Below, in pieces: positions 1 through 8,622 of a stretch of 64,000 nucleotides of DNA. The translations under genes were made by a program, and so were the position numbers. The notes beneath the pieces were generated by a model, which saw only the letters and a list, made by a program, of their open reading frames with translations, made no database searches and was not told where the DNA came from. Source of the stretch: Amycolatopsis sp. WQ 127309 (lineage in GTDB: Bacteria > Actinomycetota > Actinomycetes > Mycobacteriales > Pseudonocardiaceae); the NCBI RefSeq assembly GCF_023023025.1, contig NZ_CP095481.1, forward strand, positions 2,418,001 through 2,482,000, written 5' to 3'. The stretch's first letter is position 1, and every line of letters starts with the position of its first letter.

Positions 1-158
1 CAGTAGCGGTACTTGTCGACGACGTTGCGGCGGTCGCCGTCACGCAGGAGGTCCGGGTCGTAGCGGTCATCCGAGGGCCAGTCACCCGGCCAAGGGCCGA
101 CGCCGACCTCTTCGCGGCTCACCCACTCGGTGGGCCCGACGTCGTGGGGTGTGCTCAC
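1..158 (-). CDS. Probable TrmH/SpoU-family RNA methyltransferase, N-terminal fragment
   Basis: The gene runs off the left edge, so only about 52 N-terminal residues are visible. They include WVSREEVGVGPWPGDW and a charged NVVDKYRY stretch, which resemble the N-terminal extension that precedes the SpoU methylase domain in actinobacterial RNA 2'-O-methyltransferases. That match is from memory of the family; the catalytic knot domain lies outside the window. The GTG start at 158 is the first one after the in-frame stop of the upstream gene (174-176), so the two genes are only 15 bases apart and probably co-transcribed. The domain assignment is uncertain. Confidence 0.5.
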   Translation of the reverse strand, partial: MSTPHDVGPTEWVSREEVGVGPWPGDWPSDDRYDPDLLRDGDRRNVVDKYRY

Positions 159-173
159 GGCGTCGATTGTCGC

Positions 174-566
174 CTAACCCAGGTGGACGGCGTGCGCGCG
201 GGCGTCCTCGTGGTGGTCGCGGTGGCGCCACCGGTGGTAGACGCCGACGTACGAGTAGATCACCAGCACGACCGCGATGATGCCGATCGCCGGCAGCCAC
301 GACCGCGGGAACACCGTGTCGTAGAGGTAGTACGCGTTGAACCCGCCGGGCAGGTCGCCGAGGCCTTCCTGGTTCCGGAAGAAGTTCTCCAGCGCGGTCA
401 GCGGGCACGGCACCGGCGTGACGTTCACGAGGATGCCCCAGAACGCCGCGAACATGTGCACGAAGATCAGCTTGGGCCAGCGCCAGGCGAGGAAGCCGCC
501 GAGGCCGATCAGCAGCAGAGCGAGGATGTGCACCGCAACGGTCACGTCGGCCAGGAACTTCGCCAC
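174..566 (-). CDS. DUF2784 family membrane protein
   Basis: This 130-residue protein has hydrophobic segments at about residues 9-27, 33-50 and 91-110, with a short cytosolic tail rich in His and Arg. The PVPCPLTALENFFR segment and the following glycine-rich loop are typical of DUF2784, a small family of three- to four-helix membrane proteins without an assigned function. The GTG start lies behind a G-rich Shine-Dalgarno-like stretch. It is just upstream of, and probably co-transcribed with, the RNA methylase-like gene. Nothing in the sequence indicates a substrate. Confidence 0.8.
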   Translation of the reverse strand: MAKFLADVTVAVHILALLLIGLGGFLAWRWPKLIFVHMFAAFWGILVNVTPVPCPLTALENFFRNQEGLGDLPGGFNAYYLYDTVFPRSWLPAIGIIAVVLVIYSYVGVYHRWRHRDHHEDARAHAVHLG

Positions 567-879
567 CGCCCACCCCCTTACCCCGATCCCCCTACCAGGG
601 ACTTTACTCCGCTGATCGGAATCGGCCTGCTCGAAGAATGCCCAGCGGTGTGATGTTCAACCCACCGGAGCAACTTCTTCACCTGGGTGGTGACGGAGGC
701 GTCACACCGGGTGGAAATTCGGGAGGACGTTTTGCCGGGTACTTCGTCGGTTCCTCGTGCGGGTACTGATCGGGTGCGCCGTCCGGTTTCTTCCGGTTCG
801 GGTCGTTCGGGCGGTGCGGCTCACCGGGCGTCGACGGCTGCTCGTCCATCCGTCGACGGTAACCCCGGCGGCCACCGCT
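567..879. other. Intergenic region between the Asp23 operon end and the DUF2784 gene
   Basis: These 313 bases contain no open frame with convincing codon bias. They must carry the end of the long minus-strand operon that stops at 880 and the promoter of the DUF2784 gene at 566. A short inverted repeat (GGGCGC/GCGCCC, 885-898) lies inside the last codons of the upstream gene and could help terminate transcription. I see no RNA gene. Confidence 0.5.
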
Positions 880-1437
880 TCACCGGGCGCGAGCGCCCGA
901 TTTCGCCGTCAGCCGAACTTCGAGCCGCACCGGCAGGGCGTCGACCTCCAAGGCCTGGCGCAACCGCGGGACGGCGTGCTCGGTGATCCGGGCGCGGATC
1001 GCCCCCGCGTCGGCCTCGGCGTCGGTCGTGACGATCAGGAACAGTGCCGGCGCCTCGCGCGGCCCGGTGAGCCAGGCCGACGCCGACCGGACGCCGTCGT
1101 AGCCCTCGACGTCGGCCGCGACCGGCGCGGCGGCCGTCGACGAGTCCAGCGTGGTCGCGCCCTCGGCCTCCTCGGTCCGCCAGGCGACGGTCTTCGGCCG
1201 CCGGAACGCCTGGGCCGTCAGCCAGCGCAGGCACAACAGCCCCAGCACCACGGCGACCGCGATCGCCGCGTAGAACACCCAGGTCGGCGGCGCCGTCGAG
1301 CCGGGGACCAGCGAAGACGCCGGGTCGAGGACGTGCAGCCGCCCGAAGTGGGTGGCCAGCGCGAACCCGCCGGCGGCGAGCAGCACCAGCCCGATCAGGG
1401 CGAGCAGGGTGCGGTTGAGCGCGGCGGGCCGGTTCAT
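880..1437 (-). CDS. AmaP-like alkaline shock membrane anchor protein
   Basis: This 185-residue protein has two N-terminal transmembrane helices (about 10-30 and 55-75) followed by a cytosolic Asp23-like alpha/beta domain. The architecture matches AmaP, which tethers Asp23 to the membrane in Firmicutes and is found with Asp23 paralogues in actinobacteria. It is the last gene of the Asp23 operon and its start overlaps the stop of the DUF6286 gene, which indicates translational coupling. The likely role is membrane anchoring of the Asp23 proteins encoded upstream. Function is inferred from architecture and context. Confidence 0.7.
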   Translation of the reverse strand: MNRPAALNRTLLALIGLVLLAAGGFALATHFGRLHVLDPASSLVPGSTAPPTWVFYAAIAVAVVLGLLCLRWLTAQAFRRPKTVAWRTEEAEGATTLDSSTAAAPVAADVEGYDGVRSASAWLTGPREAPALFLIVTTDAEADAGAIRARITEHAVPRLRQALEVDALPVRLEVRLTAKSGARAR

Positions 1438-1955
1438 CGCGCACCTCGCACGCGGACGCGGACCCGCGGCGGCGTGGCCAGATCGACCTGGCCGAGCCGC
1501 GTTTCGAGCGCGGAGCGGACGGCGTCGGCGAGCCCGTCGGTGCGCGTCCGCTGGGTCTTCACCGTCACCCGCACGGTGCGGCGACGCAGCTTGAGCGCGG
1601 CCGCCGAGACGCCGTCGACGTGCGCGGCGGTCGCCCGCAGCGACGTCCGCAGGCCGTGGCGCGTGGTGCCGGTGTCGAAACCCGGCTCCGGCGCCAGCGG
1701 CAGGACGACCGGGCGGCCGCGCAGCAGCGCCGCCGCCAGCAGCACGAACCCCACGAGAACCGCGGCCCCGCCCCCGACGAGCACGGGCAGTTCGTTCCAG
1801 GAGGTGTCGTGGACGCGGGCGGCGACCGCGTCGTAGGACAGCACCGGTGGCACGCCCAGCAGCCGCTGCACGAGCGCCGTCACGACGAACGCGCAGGCGG
1901 CGAGCAGGACGAGCGCGGTGAGCATCGCCGGCACGCTCCGCCGTGGCCGCCTCAT
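1434..1955 (-). CDS. DUF6286 domain membrane protein of the Asp23 operon
   Basis: The 173-residue product has two hydrophobic helices (about 11-30 and 58-80) and a C-terminal basic domain with alternating strands (LRRRTVRVTVKTQRTRTDG) like the AmaP and Asp23 fold. This is the layout of DUF6286 proteins, which occur in actinobacterial Asp23 clusters. It overlaps its neighbours on both sides by 4 bases, so it is translated as part of the same unit. It probably forms a membrane complex with the AmaP-like protein and Asp23; no enzymatic motif is visible. Confidence 0.7.
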   Translation of the reverse strand: MRRPRRSVPAMLTALVLLAACAFVVTALVQRLLGVPPVLSYDAVAARVHDTSWNELPVLVGGGAAVLVGFVLLAAALLRGRPVVLPLAPEPGFDTGTTRHGLRTSLRATAAHVDGVSAAALKLRRRTVRVTVKTQRTRTDGLADAVRSALETRLGQVDLATPPRVRVRVRGAR

Positions 1956-2305
1956 CGGACCCGCCGCTTCGGCTGCTCGACCGGCGGCAGCGCGATCGTG
2001 ATGTCGACGCGCTGGGTGCGCAGGCCGGTCAGTTCGGTGGTGCGGCCGAGCAGGTGGGCCCGGACCCGGTCGGCGGTGCCGGTGACGGGCGCCGGGTAGA
2101 CCACGGGCAACCGGATGTCCACAGTGGTCACTTCACCGTCCACTGTGGCCTTGGCGGTGACGTCGGCGGCGACGCCGTCGACCTCACGCGCGGCCCGGGC
2201 GGCGATGCGCCCGACCGCCCGCGGCTCGACGGTCGTCTCGCCGCGCTCTTCTTCTTCGACCGTCTCGACGTCGTCGCGGCGGTGCCGCGCGGTGACCGTG
2301 GACAT
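1952..2305 (-). CDS. Asp23/Gls24 family envelope stress protein (copy 1)
   Basis: This 117-residue protein carries the Asp23 signature: the AVGRIAARAAREVDGV helix and then two beta strands ending in RVDITIALP. I start it at the ATG at 2305 because a GGAGG sits 7 bases upstream; the open frame continues further but without such a site. Asp23 is a small cytosolic protein that coats the inner face of the membrane through AmaP and is induced by envelope or alkaline stress. It lies between the DUF2273-type and DUF6286 genes. Confidence 0.85.
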   Translation of the reverse strand: MSTVTARHRRDDVETVEEEERGETTVEPRAVGRIAARAAREVDGVAADVTAKATVDGEVTTVDIRLPVVYPAPVTGTADRVRAHLLGRTTELTGLRTQRVDITIALPPVEQPKRRVR

Positions 2306-2309
2306 GGGG

Positions 2310-2498
2310 TTACCTCCGATCCCGGGCGGCCCCGACGAGGGCGGACAGGTCGAGCTCGCCGTCGGCCCAACGGCCGGCGAGGAGGCCGAGGCCGCCCAGC
2401 ACGAGCACGGCGACAAAAGCGCCGAACCCGCCGAAGGCGGCCGCGAACCCCAGCGCCAGGCCGAAGAGCAGGCCGATCAGGGTGCCGTTCACGGTCAC
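2310..2498 (-). CDS. DUF2273-type small membrane protein
   Basis: This 62-residue protein is almost entirely two hydrophobic helices separated by a short Gly/Phe-rich turn (FGLALGFAAAFGGFGAFV). Its size and its position between two asp23 genes match DUF2273, the small membrane partner in asp23-amaP operons. It overlaps the upstream asp23 gene by 4 bases. It probably helps build the membrane platform for Asp23; this is inferred from context. Confidence 0.7.
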   Translation of the reverse strand: MTVNGTLIGLLFGLALGFAAAFGGFGAFVAVLVLGGLGLLAGRWADGELDLSALVGAARDRR

Positions 2499-2947
2499 AG
2501 CACCCGGTCGCTGGTGACGGGCGCGTCGTCGTCACCCGGGATGTGGACGTCGTTGACGTTGATGTTGACCTCGACGACCTGCAGCCCGGTCATCTGCTCG
2601 ATCGCGGTGATCACGTTGCGCCGCACCGACCGCGCGAGATCCGCGATGGCGACGCCGTACTCGACGACGAGCTGCAGATCGACGGCGGCCTGCTTCTCGC
2701 CGACCTCGACCGAAACCCCCTGGCCGACGCTGGAGGACGCGCCGGGGATGCGGTCGCGCAGGGCGCTCAGAGCGCGAGCGGCCCCGCCACCGCCGAGTTC
2801 GTGCACACCGTTGACGTCACGGGCGGCGAGCCCGGCGATCTTCTGCACGACGGTGTCGGCGATGGTGGTGGTGCCCTGCTTCGAGACGAGCGCGCTGGTG
2901 GCGTCGTTCGCGGTGGTCACCACGGTCTTCTCGGCGGTCGCGGTCAT
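2495..2947 (-). CDS. Asp23/Gls24 family envelope stress protein (copy 2)
   Basis: This 150-residue protein is the best match to canonical Asp23: TIADTVVQKIAGLAARDVNG, a variable loop, and the conserved VDLQLVVEYGVAIADLARSV strand-helix followed by a VVEVNINVNDVHI strand. It is the first gene of the downstream half of the cluster. The ATG follows a GAGGAGG site closely. The 463-base gap before it suggests that it has its own promoter as well as possible read-through from the sigma-factor half. Confidence 0.9.
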   Translation of the reverse strand: MTATAEKTVVTTANDATSALVSKQGTTTIADTVVQKIAGLAARDVNGVHELGGGGAARALSALRDRIPGASSSVGQGVSVEVGEKQAAVDLQLVVEYGVAIADLARSVRRNVITAIEQMTGLQVVEVNINVNDVHIPGDDDAPVTSDRVL

Positions 2948-3410
2948 GGGTCCTCCTCGGGTGTCCTGGGAATGTCCTGGGGAACAAGGCTTTCCGCCTG
3001 GTTCGTAGGTAAGGACACCGGGGATGGGGAATCGTCACTGCCCCGATCGTGTGACGTGGGTCTCGGCTTGGGCCGCTCGTTTCCGCCGCCCCGAAACGCT
3101 GTCGGTGGCGCGGATCCGTGGGCCTCAGGCCGGTTGTCCCCAGGGTGAACCACATGTGGACAACTCGGCGGAATCGGCCGCACGAAACCGGTTTTGTCCG
3201 TGGGTGCCGGTACGCTGGGCGTGGGACGTCCCCCCAGGGAGCGGTGGGGGTAGGTGTGTGTGGGGCTGGGGATTTGCGTTTCGTCGGGCTGCTTGCGGAA
3301 CCGGCGGCACGGCAGCCGGAACGGCCGACACGGCGACGGGAGTGGCCAACACGGCACCCGGGCGCCTTGGCCGCTCCAGTCGGCGAGTTGGCCACCGCCG
3401 TCGTGCGGGG
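2948..3410. other. 463-base non-coding spacer inside the Asp23 locus
   Basis: This spacer separates the two halves of the Asp23 locus and shows no open frame with actinobacterial codon bias. It contains a perfect 9-base inverted repeat, GTGGCCAAC at 3342-3350 and GTTGGCCAC at 3387-3395, and a repeated CAGGACA just upstream of the asp23 start at 2947. It is the expected place for a terminator of the sigma half and a stress promoter of the asp23 half. I could not identify a clear -35/-10 pair. Confidence 0.5.
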
Positions 3411-3707
3411 TCAGGTGAAGGCCGCGCCGTCCAGGTCGGTGACGACCAGGCGCAGGTGGGCGTGCTCCCACTCCGTGCCCACCAGGACCGGGCGGACGGC
3501 TTCCGTCGCGCGGTCCAGCAGTGGGGGGATCGGCAGCCGGGACGCGATCAGGCGGATCTGGACCAGCTCCGGCGTCAGGTCGACCGCCATGCCCTCCCAG
3601 TCCACCGGGAGCCACGTCGTCCCGGCGGAGACCGGGGTCGCCGGGCGGAGGCCCGGGACGCCCTTGATCGCGACGATGATCTTCTCGACCGCTTCGCCCG
3701 CGATCAC
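3411..3707 (-). CDS. Small hypothetical protein coupled to Asp23
   Basis: I read a 98-residue product from a GTG at 3707 that overlaps the stop codon of the upstream asp23 gene (GTGA). It has a VIAGEAVEKIIVAIKGVPGL helix similar to the first Asp23 helix and a late strand HAHLRLVVTDLDG, so it may be a diverged member of the same fold. Another short open frame in this region is out of phase and less plausible. No specific function can be assigned beyond membership of the Asp23 and sigma-factor operon. Confidence 0.6.
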   Translation of the reverse strand: MIAGEAVEKIIVAIKGVPGLRPATPVSAGTTWLPVDWEGMAVDLTPELVQIRLIASRLPIPPLLDRATEAVRPVLVGTEWEHAHLRLVVTDLDGAAFT

Positions 3708-4066
3708 CGGGTCGCCGTTTCGATGTCCATGATGGACACCGACACCTCGTCGACGACCAGGCCGGTCTGCGCGGTGACGTACCGGCTGACCGCGCGCTGC
3801 ACCGACCGGCCGACCGTCGCCGCTTGGTCGATGCCCGACGCGATCAGGTCCACCTGGACGCTCAGCCTGCCGTCCACCGTGCGGACGCGGACGCCGTCGG
3901 CCGGGGCCGGGTCGAGGCCCTTCCAGCGCTGGCGGGCCGCCCGCGTCCACGCCGTCACCAGCCCCCGCAGGCCCGGCTCCAGCCGCACCACGCCCGGCGC
4001 GGTGATCGCCGCCCGGGCCGCCACGCCGGCGATCACCGGGTCGGCGATGACGTACTCCACAGTCAT
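3704..4066 (-). CDS. Asp23/Gls24 family protein (copy 3)
   Basis: This 120-residue product has an Asp23-like plan: IADPVIAGVAARAAITAPGVV, a basic loop, then a strand-helix-strand segment that ends VVDEVSVSIMDIE. Its start overlaps the stop of the zinc-finger/Asp23 hybrid gene and its end overlaps the next small gene, so the four genes from the sigma factor down are translated as one block. It is likely an envelope-stress protein expressed with the sigma factor. Confidence 0.75.
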   Translation of the reverse strand: MTVEYVIADPVIAGVAARAAITAPGVVRLEPGLRGLVTAWTRAARQRWKGLDPAPADGVRVRTVDGRLSVQVDLIASGIDQAATVGRSVQRAVSRYVTAQTGLVVDEVSVSIMDIETATR

Positions 4067-4641
4067 TCCCCTGGCTCCCCGACAGTGTCTTCGTCCTCTT
4101 CAAAAACGTCGTCCACCAGCAGGTCGAGCTTCGCCAGCGTCAGGCCCACCCGGGCCGCGGCCGCCGCGGTCACCCGCTCCCGCACCAGCGACAACGCTTC
4201 ACCGCCCGTAGCGTTCCGCAGACTCACCGCGAGGGTGAGCTGGACTTCGACGACGCCGGCGCCGTCGTTCCGGATCCGGCAGCGCCGGGCGCGAATGCCC
4301 ACGACGGTGTCAGCCGCGTACCGCAGCACCGCCGCCACCGCCTGCTCGCTGATCTCGACGCTCCCGGGTTCCGGGCTCGGCAGCGGCACCATCGAGCCGC
4401 GCCGCACCTCGGCCCGGACCGCCGACATGATCCGGCCGAACAGGTCCGGTGGCGGCGCGTCCGCTTCGGCCACCATCTCGGACGTCGCCTCGCGCAACGC
4501 GAGCAGGCTTTCGCGCGCCGCCCGGCAGTGCGGGCAGGTCAGCTCGTGCTCGTCGGCCAGCCCGGCGCCGACCGCGTCGAGCCGCTCCCACACCTGCTCG
4601 ACATCGCGTTCGCAGGGCAGTTCGTAGTCCGTCATCGCCAT
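4063..4641 (-). CDS. Zinc-finger anti-sigma-like protein fused to an Asp23-like domain
   Basis: The 192-residue protein begins with a putative anti-sigma zinc-binding motif: Cys10, His32, Cys36 and Cys39 in an HxxxCxxC arrangement (HELTCPHC). A helical linker follows, and the C-terminal half (about 90-190) resembles Asp23, with EISEQAVAAVLRYAADTVVGI and two late strands. It overlaps the ECF sigma gene by 10 bases, the classical position for a sigma factor's own anti-sigma. It lacks a transmembrane helix. I infer that it restrains the sigma factor and that the Asp23 part is a sensory or docking domain; that combination is unusual. Confidence 0.7.
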   Translation of the reverse strand: MAMTDYELPCERDVEQVWERLDAVGAGLADEHELTCPHCRAARESLLALREATSEMVAEADAPPPDLFGRIMSAVRAEVRRGSMVPLPSPEPGSVEISEQAVAAVLRYAADTVVGIRARRCRIRNDGAGVVEVQLTLAVSLRNATGGEALSLVRERVTAAAAARVGLTLAKLDLLVDDVFEEDEDTVGEPGE

Positions 4642-5198
4642 GGCTTCATCACCTCCGCCAGCTGTGCCCTGGCCCGCGCGATCCGGCCCCGCACCGCGGT
4701 GCCGTTCACGCCGACGATTTCGCCGATCTCCTCGTAGGACCGGCCGTGCACCTCACGCAGCAGCCAGCACGCCCGTTGCTCCGGGGTGAGCTGCGCCAAG
4801 GCCGTGTTCAACGCCGCGAGCTGGCCGCTCACCTGCGCGGCCCGCTCCGGCTGGAGGTCGCGCCGCGGCGACTCCGCCGTGTCCAGGTCGACGTCGGCCT
4901 GCGGCCGGCGCGCCCGGATGGCGTTCAGGCAGCGGTTCGTCGTGGCCCGGTAGAGCCAGCCGACGAACGCGGCGTCCTCGCCGAGCTGGTCGAGCTTGCG
5001 CCAGGCGTTGAGGAACACCTCCTGCACGACGTCCTCGGCGTCACCGCGGTTCGCGAGCATCTTCGCCGCGAGCCGGAACATCGGGCCCTGGTAGCGCAGC
5101 ACGAGCTGTTCGTACGCCCGGACGTCGCCGTCCCGCGCGCGGCCCACCAGGGTCGCGTCGTCGAGCGGCGTGCCGGGATCCGCGCTGGTCGTCGTCAC
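4632..5198 (-). CDS. ECF-family RNA polymerase sigma factor
   Basis: The 188-residue protein has a sigma region 2 (YEQLVLRYQGPMFRLAAKML, then GDAEDVVQEVFLNAWRKL) and a region 4 helix-turn-helix (LTPEQRACWLLREVHGRSYE, EIGEIVGVNGTAVRGRIARA). These mark it as a group 4 extracytoplasmic-function sigma factor. I choose the GTG at 5198 because GGAGG lies 4 bases upstream; a longer open frame exists but has no such site. It is the first gene of the Asp23 locus and overlaps its putative anti-sigma. It probably drives this locus under envelope stress. Confidence 0.9.
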   Translation of the reverse strand: MTTTSADPGTPLDDATLVGRARDGDVRAYEQLVLRYQGPMFRLAAKMLANRGDAEDVVQEVFLNAWRKLDQLGEDAAFVGWLYRATTNRCLNAIRARRPQADVDLDTAESPRRDLQPERAAQVSGQLAALNTALAQLTPEQRACWLLREVHGRSYEEIGEIVGVNGTAVRGRIARARAQLAEVMKPWR

Positions 5199-5355
5199 GG
5201 CACCTCCTCGGGAAGAGGACACGGGAGCCCGGGAAACGTCACGCACTGATTGTGGGTGACAGCCATCACTCGTGCGAATCCGTGACGAAAGATCACCGCC
5301 GGGGTCCTTCCGGCACCAGGTACCCACCGGGGTGCCACGGATCGGGAGGTGTCCC
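5199..5355. promoter_or_regulatory. Divergent promoter region of the sigma factor and csbD
   Basis: This 157-base region separates the divergent sigma-factor and csbD genes and must hold both promoters. It contains a spaced inverted repeat GTCAC-13-GTGAC at about 5238-5260 and, towards csbD, a GGGTGA that resembles the -10 region of SigB/SigH-type stress promoters. The assignment of individual elements is weak. Confidence 0.4.
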
Positions 5356-5544
5356 ATGTCGCTGGGCGACAAGATCAGCAACAAGGCCGAGGACCTGGGC
5401 GGCAAGGCCAAGGAGACCGCCGGGAACGTCACCGGCGACGAGCAGCTGAAGGCCGAGGGCCAAGGCGACCAGGCGAAGGCGGGCCTGAAGGACGCCGTCG
5501 AGCACGTCAAGGACGCCGCGAAGGACCTCTTCGGCAAGAAGTGA
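5356..5544 (+). CDS. CsbD family stress response protein
   Basis: This 62-residue, highly charged and probably unfolded protein has the typical CsbD layout: SLGDKISNKAEDLGGKAKET, a GDEQLKAEGQ centre, and a Lys-rich end. CsbD proteins are abundant general-stress proteins of unknown mechanism. The ATG at 5356 has a GGGAGG site 6 bases upstream. It is divergent from the envelope-stress sigma factor, which could control it. Confidence 0.9.
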   Translation: MSLGDKISNKAEDLGGKAKETAGNVTGDEQLKAEGQGDQAKAGLKDAVEHVKDAAKDLFGKK

Positions 5545-5550
5545 GCCGGG

Positions 5551-5586
5551 GGCTGACGCGCGGCCGCCCCCGGCCCCGCGTCAGCC
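5551..5586. terminator. Bidirectional terminator between csbD and pyrE
   Basis: A 10-base stem (GGCTGACGCG paired with CGCGTCAGCC) encloses a GC-rich loop. It starts 7 bases after the csbD stop and overlaps the pyrE stop codon, so one hairpin can serve both converging genes. Confidence 0.75.
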
Positions 5587-6147
5587 TTCCAGCCCCAGGT
5601 CGTCCAGACCCAGGATGAACCGGTACTCGAGGCCTTCCTTCTCGATGGCCTCGCGCGCGCCGGTGTCGCGGTCGACGACCGTCACGACCCCGATGACGTC
5701 GGCGCCGGCTTCACGCAGCGCCGCCACCGCGGTGAGCACGCTGCTGCCGGTCGTGGAGGTGTCCTCGACGGCCAGCACGCGCTGGCCGCGGACCTCCATG
5801 CCCTCGATGCGCCGCTGCATCCCGTGCGCCTTCGTGTCCTTGCGGACGACGAACGCGTCGAGCACGACACCGTCGGTCGCCGCGGAGTGCAGCATCGCCA
5901 GCGCGACCGGGTCGGCGCCGAGCGTGAGCCCACCGGCCGCCACGTAGTCCCAGTCCGCCGTGAGCTGCCGCAGCAGCTTGCCGATCAACGGCGCGGCCGC
6001 GTGGTGCAGCGTCGCCCGCCGGAGGTCGATGTAGTAGTCGGCTTCCTTGCCGGACGCCAGGGTCACTTTTCCGTGCACCACGGAAAGATCGGTGACCAAC
6101 CTGGCCAGTTCGAGTTTCGCCGCTTGATCCAGAACGGGGTTCGCCAC
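5581..6147 (-). CDS. pyrE: Orotate phosphoribosyltransferase
   Basis: This enzyme joins orotate to PRPP to give orotidine 5'-phosphate in pyrimidine synthesis. The 188-residue protein has the PRPP-binding motif ([18 protein letters not shown], about residues 125-142), an upstream [15 protein letters not shown] segment that fits the orotate site, and the flexible loop with KDTKAHG. The length matches actinobacterial PyrE. It starts at GTG 6147 and ends in a shared terminator with csbD. It stands apart from other pyrimidine genes here. Confidence 0.93.
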   Translation of the reverse strand: MANPVLDQAAKLELARLVTDLSVVHGKVTLASGKEADYYIDLRRATLHHAAAPLIGKLLRQLTADWDYVAAGGLTLGADPVALAMLHSAATDGVVLDAFVVRKDTKAHGMQRRIEGMEVRGQRVLAVEDTSTTGSSVLTAVAALREAGADVIGVVTVVDRDTGAREAIEKEGLEYRFILGLDDLGLEG

Positions 6148-6174
6148 GGCCGTGAGTCTTACACACGACCGGGT

Positions 6175-8622
6175 TCACTCCCCGATGGATGTGGCGTCGA
6201 CCGCACGCCCGCGCGTCGCCGCCCAGGCCGGGACCAAGATCGCCACCAGCGCAAGCACTACGGCGATGGCGAGCACCGTCAGGTAGATCGTGATCGGCCC
6301 CTGCGGCAGCACGGAACCGGTCACCACGAGGCAGAACGGGACGATCGCGCCGGCCGCCGTCGCCGTGCCGAGCAGGATCGCGATCGTCGCGATCAGCCCG
6401 CCTTCGACGCCGGCCATCCGCAGCACCTGGCCGCGGGTGAACCCGCTCAGCCGCTGCAGCCCGAACTCGCGGCGCCGCTTGCCGGTCGCCATCACCAGCG
6501 TGTTGACGACGGAGATCACGGTGTAGGCGATGATCATCCCGACGAGCAGGTAGTTGACCCACGCGCCGACCTCGTTGCCCTTGGCGTGCGCCGCGATCAG
6601 CACGCCGCGGTCGCCGACCTGGACCGGCAACCCCGCGGTCGCCGCGCGAAGGTGCGAAGTGAGTGTCGCCGCGTCGACGCCGGGAGCGGCGCGGACCAGC
6701 AGCTGCGGGGCGAGCCCGATCGTCGTGTGCGGCGCCAGCAGCCCGGCGGGCAGCACGAGGCTCTCGAACCCGGGCCGCTGGCTCACAACGGCCCCCACCC
6801 GCACGTCCACCGGGGTGCCGTCACCGAGCCGCAGCGACAGGGTGTCGCCGACGTGGCGGCCGAGCGTGTCCGGCACCGTGATCGTGTTCCCGGTCAGCTC
6901 GCTGACACCGATCGCGGGCCAGCCGTCCTTGTCCTGGTTCGACTCGTACGGCTTCTCGATGAACACCGTGCTCGTAACGTACTCCGAGGCCGTGGCGACC
7001 CCCGGCACGGCGCGGACCCGGTTCACCACCGACGGGTCGAGCCCGATCGGCGAAGCGACCACCGCGTCCGCCTGCAGGTCCTCGGTGTACGCCTGGTTCG
7101 AGACGGCTTCCTGGGTGGTCTGCAGGTAGATGTTCGCGGTCGCGATGCCGACGGCGAGCATGATCGGCGTGACCGCGCCGGCCGTCCGCACCGCGACGAC
7201 GCGGGTGTTGAGCAGCGCGACGCGGCCGACCACGCCGGTGACCGCCTGCAGCGGCCAGCGCAGCAGCGTCGCCATCACCTTCGTGACGCCGGGGCTGATC
7301 GCCGCCAGGCCGAACGCCCACAGCATCACGGCCGGGCCGGACGTGCTGGCCGCGACCGGGCCGGTCATCACCGCGACCGTGACGATCGCCAGCGCCGTCC
7401 CGCCGCCGAAGCACAGGATCGCCGTGATCAGCCGGATCGGCGTCAGCCAGCGCCGCTCGACGGCGGCTTCGGCGAGCGCCTCGGTCGGGCGGACCTTCGA
7501 CGCGCGCCGTCCCGCGACGAACGCGGCGCCGACCACGGCCAGCAAGGACGCGCCCGCGGCGACCGTCGCCGGGAGCCAGCCCTGCTCGAAGCGCAGCACG
7601 TCGGGGACGACGTGGTTGGCCGCGAGCTGGTCGAACAGCCACCGCCCGAGCAGCGGGCCGAGCGCGATCGCGGCCCCCACCGCGAGCAGCCCGACGACCA
7701 GCGCCTCGCCGAGCACCATCCGCCGCAGCTGACGCGGGGTCGTGCCGATGGCGCGCAGCAACGCGAGTTCGCGCTGGCGCTGCTGCGTCGACAGCGAGAG
7801 CGTCCCGGCGACGACGAACACCATGACCGACGCCGACAGCCCGCCGGACACCGCGGACAGCACGATGAGGTTCTCGCCGCCCGCGTCGACCTCCGGGAAC
7901 TCCAGCAGGCCCCGGTCGCTGCCGGTCAGGACGACACCGGCGTCGCCGACCGCCGCCGTCACCGCCGCGACGTCGCCGCCGAAGACGCCGATCGTGTCGA
8001 ACCGGCCGGGGTGTCCGGCCAGGCGTTCGGCGTCCGAAGGCGCGAAGAACACGGCCGCGTCCCGCATCGGCTGCGGCGCGGTGGCGATGCCGGAGACGCG
8101 GTACTGGGCGACCTCGCCGTGCGCGGCGACGGGCAGCGTGGCGCCGACAGCGAGCCCCAGCCCGGCGTCCACCACGACTTCGCCGGGCCGCGGTGCCTGG
8201 CCCCGCAACGCGTACGGCGTCAGCACGGCGGAGTCCCAGGCGTGCCCGAGCGCGCTCGCGGAGCCGATCTGCGCGGCGAAGCTGAGCTCGCCGACGACGT
8301 TCGTGACACCGGGGACCGCGCGGATGCGGTCGGCCAGCGCGGCGTCGACCCGGACGCGCTCGCCCAGGGTGCCGTTCTCGAACTTGTGCTTGTCCTCGGG
8401 GTCGAGGGTCGCCGGGTCGTCCTTCGGCAGCTTGAGCGTCTGCTGCCCGCCGACGACGATCGGCGCCGCGGCCAGCCGCTGCACCGGCGTCTCGGAGCGG
8501 ATGCCCGACTCCATCAGGCCACCGCAGGCGGAGACGATCACCGCGCCGAAGAAGACGGCGACGAACGTCGCCAGGAAGGCGCCCTTGCGCAGGCGCAGGG
8601 TGCGCAGTGCCAGCTTGAACAT
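6175..8622 (-). CDS. ABC transporter permease (FtsX/MacB type)
   Basis: The 815-residue membrane protein has the duplicated FtsX layout. There is an N-terminal helix ([20 protein letters not shown]), a large extracytoplasmic domain, three helices (about 270-400, with a [20 protein letters not shown] coupling segment), a second helix and soluble domain, and three final helices with [20 protein letters not shown]. Its ATG overlaps the stop of the ATPase gene. Such permeases export lipids, peptides or drugs or act in the envelope; the substrate is unknown. No histidine kinase or regulator gene adjoins it. Confidence 0.88.
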   Translation of the reverse strand: MFKLALRTLRLRKGAFLATFVAVFFGAVIVSACGGLMESGIRSETPVQRLAAAPIVVGGQQTLKLPKDDPATLDPEDKHKFENGTLGERVRVDAALADRIRAVPGVTNVVGELSFAAQIGSASALGHAWDSAVLTPYALRGQAPRPGEVVVDAGLGLAVGATLPVAAHGEVAQYRVSGIATAPQPMRDAAVFFAPSDAERLAGHPGRFDTIGVFGGDVAAVTAAVGDAGVVLTGSDRGLLEFPEVDAGGENLIVLSAVSGGLSASVMVFVVAGTLSLSTQQRQRELALLRAIGTTPRQLRRMVLGEALVVGLLAVGAAIALGPLLGRWLFDQLAANHVVPDVLRFEQGWLPATVAAGASLLAVVGAAFVAGRRASKVRPTEALAEAAVERRWLTPIRLITAILCFGGGTALAIVTVAVMTGPVAASTSGPAVMLWAFGLAAISPGVTKVMATLLRWPLQAVTGVVGRVALLNTRVVAVRTAGAVTPIMLAVGIATANIYLQTTQEAVSNQAYTEDLQADAVVASPIGLDPSVVNRVRAVPGVATASEYVTSTVFIEKPYESNQDKDGWPAIGVSELTGNTITVPDTLGRHVGDTLSLRLGDGTPVDVRVGAVVSQRPGFESLVLPAGLLAPHTTIGLAPQLLVRAAPGVDAATLTSHLRAATAGLPVQVGDRGVLIAAHAKGNEVGAWVNYLLVGMIIAYTVISVVNTLVMATGKRRREFGLQRLSGFTRGQVLRMAGVEGGLIATIAILLGTATAAGAIVPFCLVVTGSVLPQGPITIYLTVLAIAVVLALVAILVPAWAATRGRAVDATSIGE

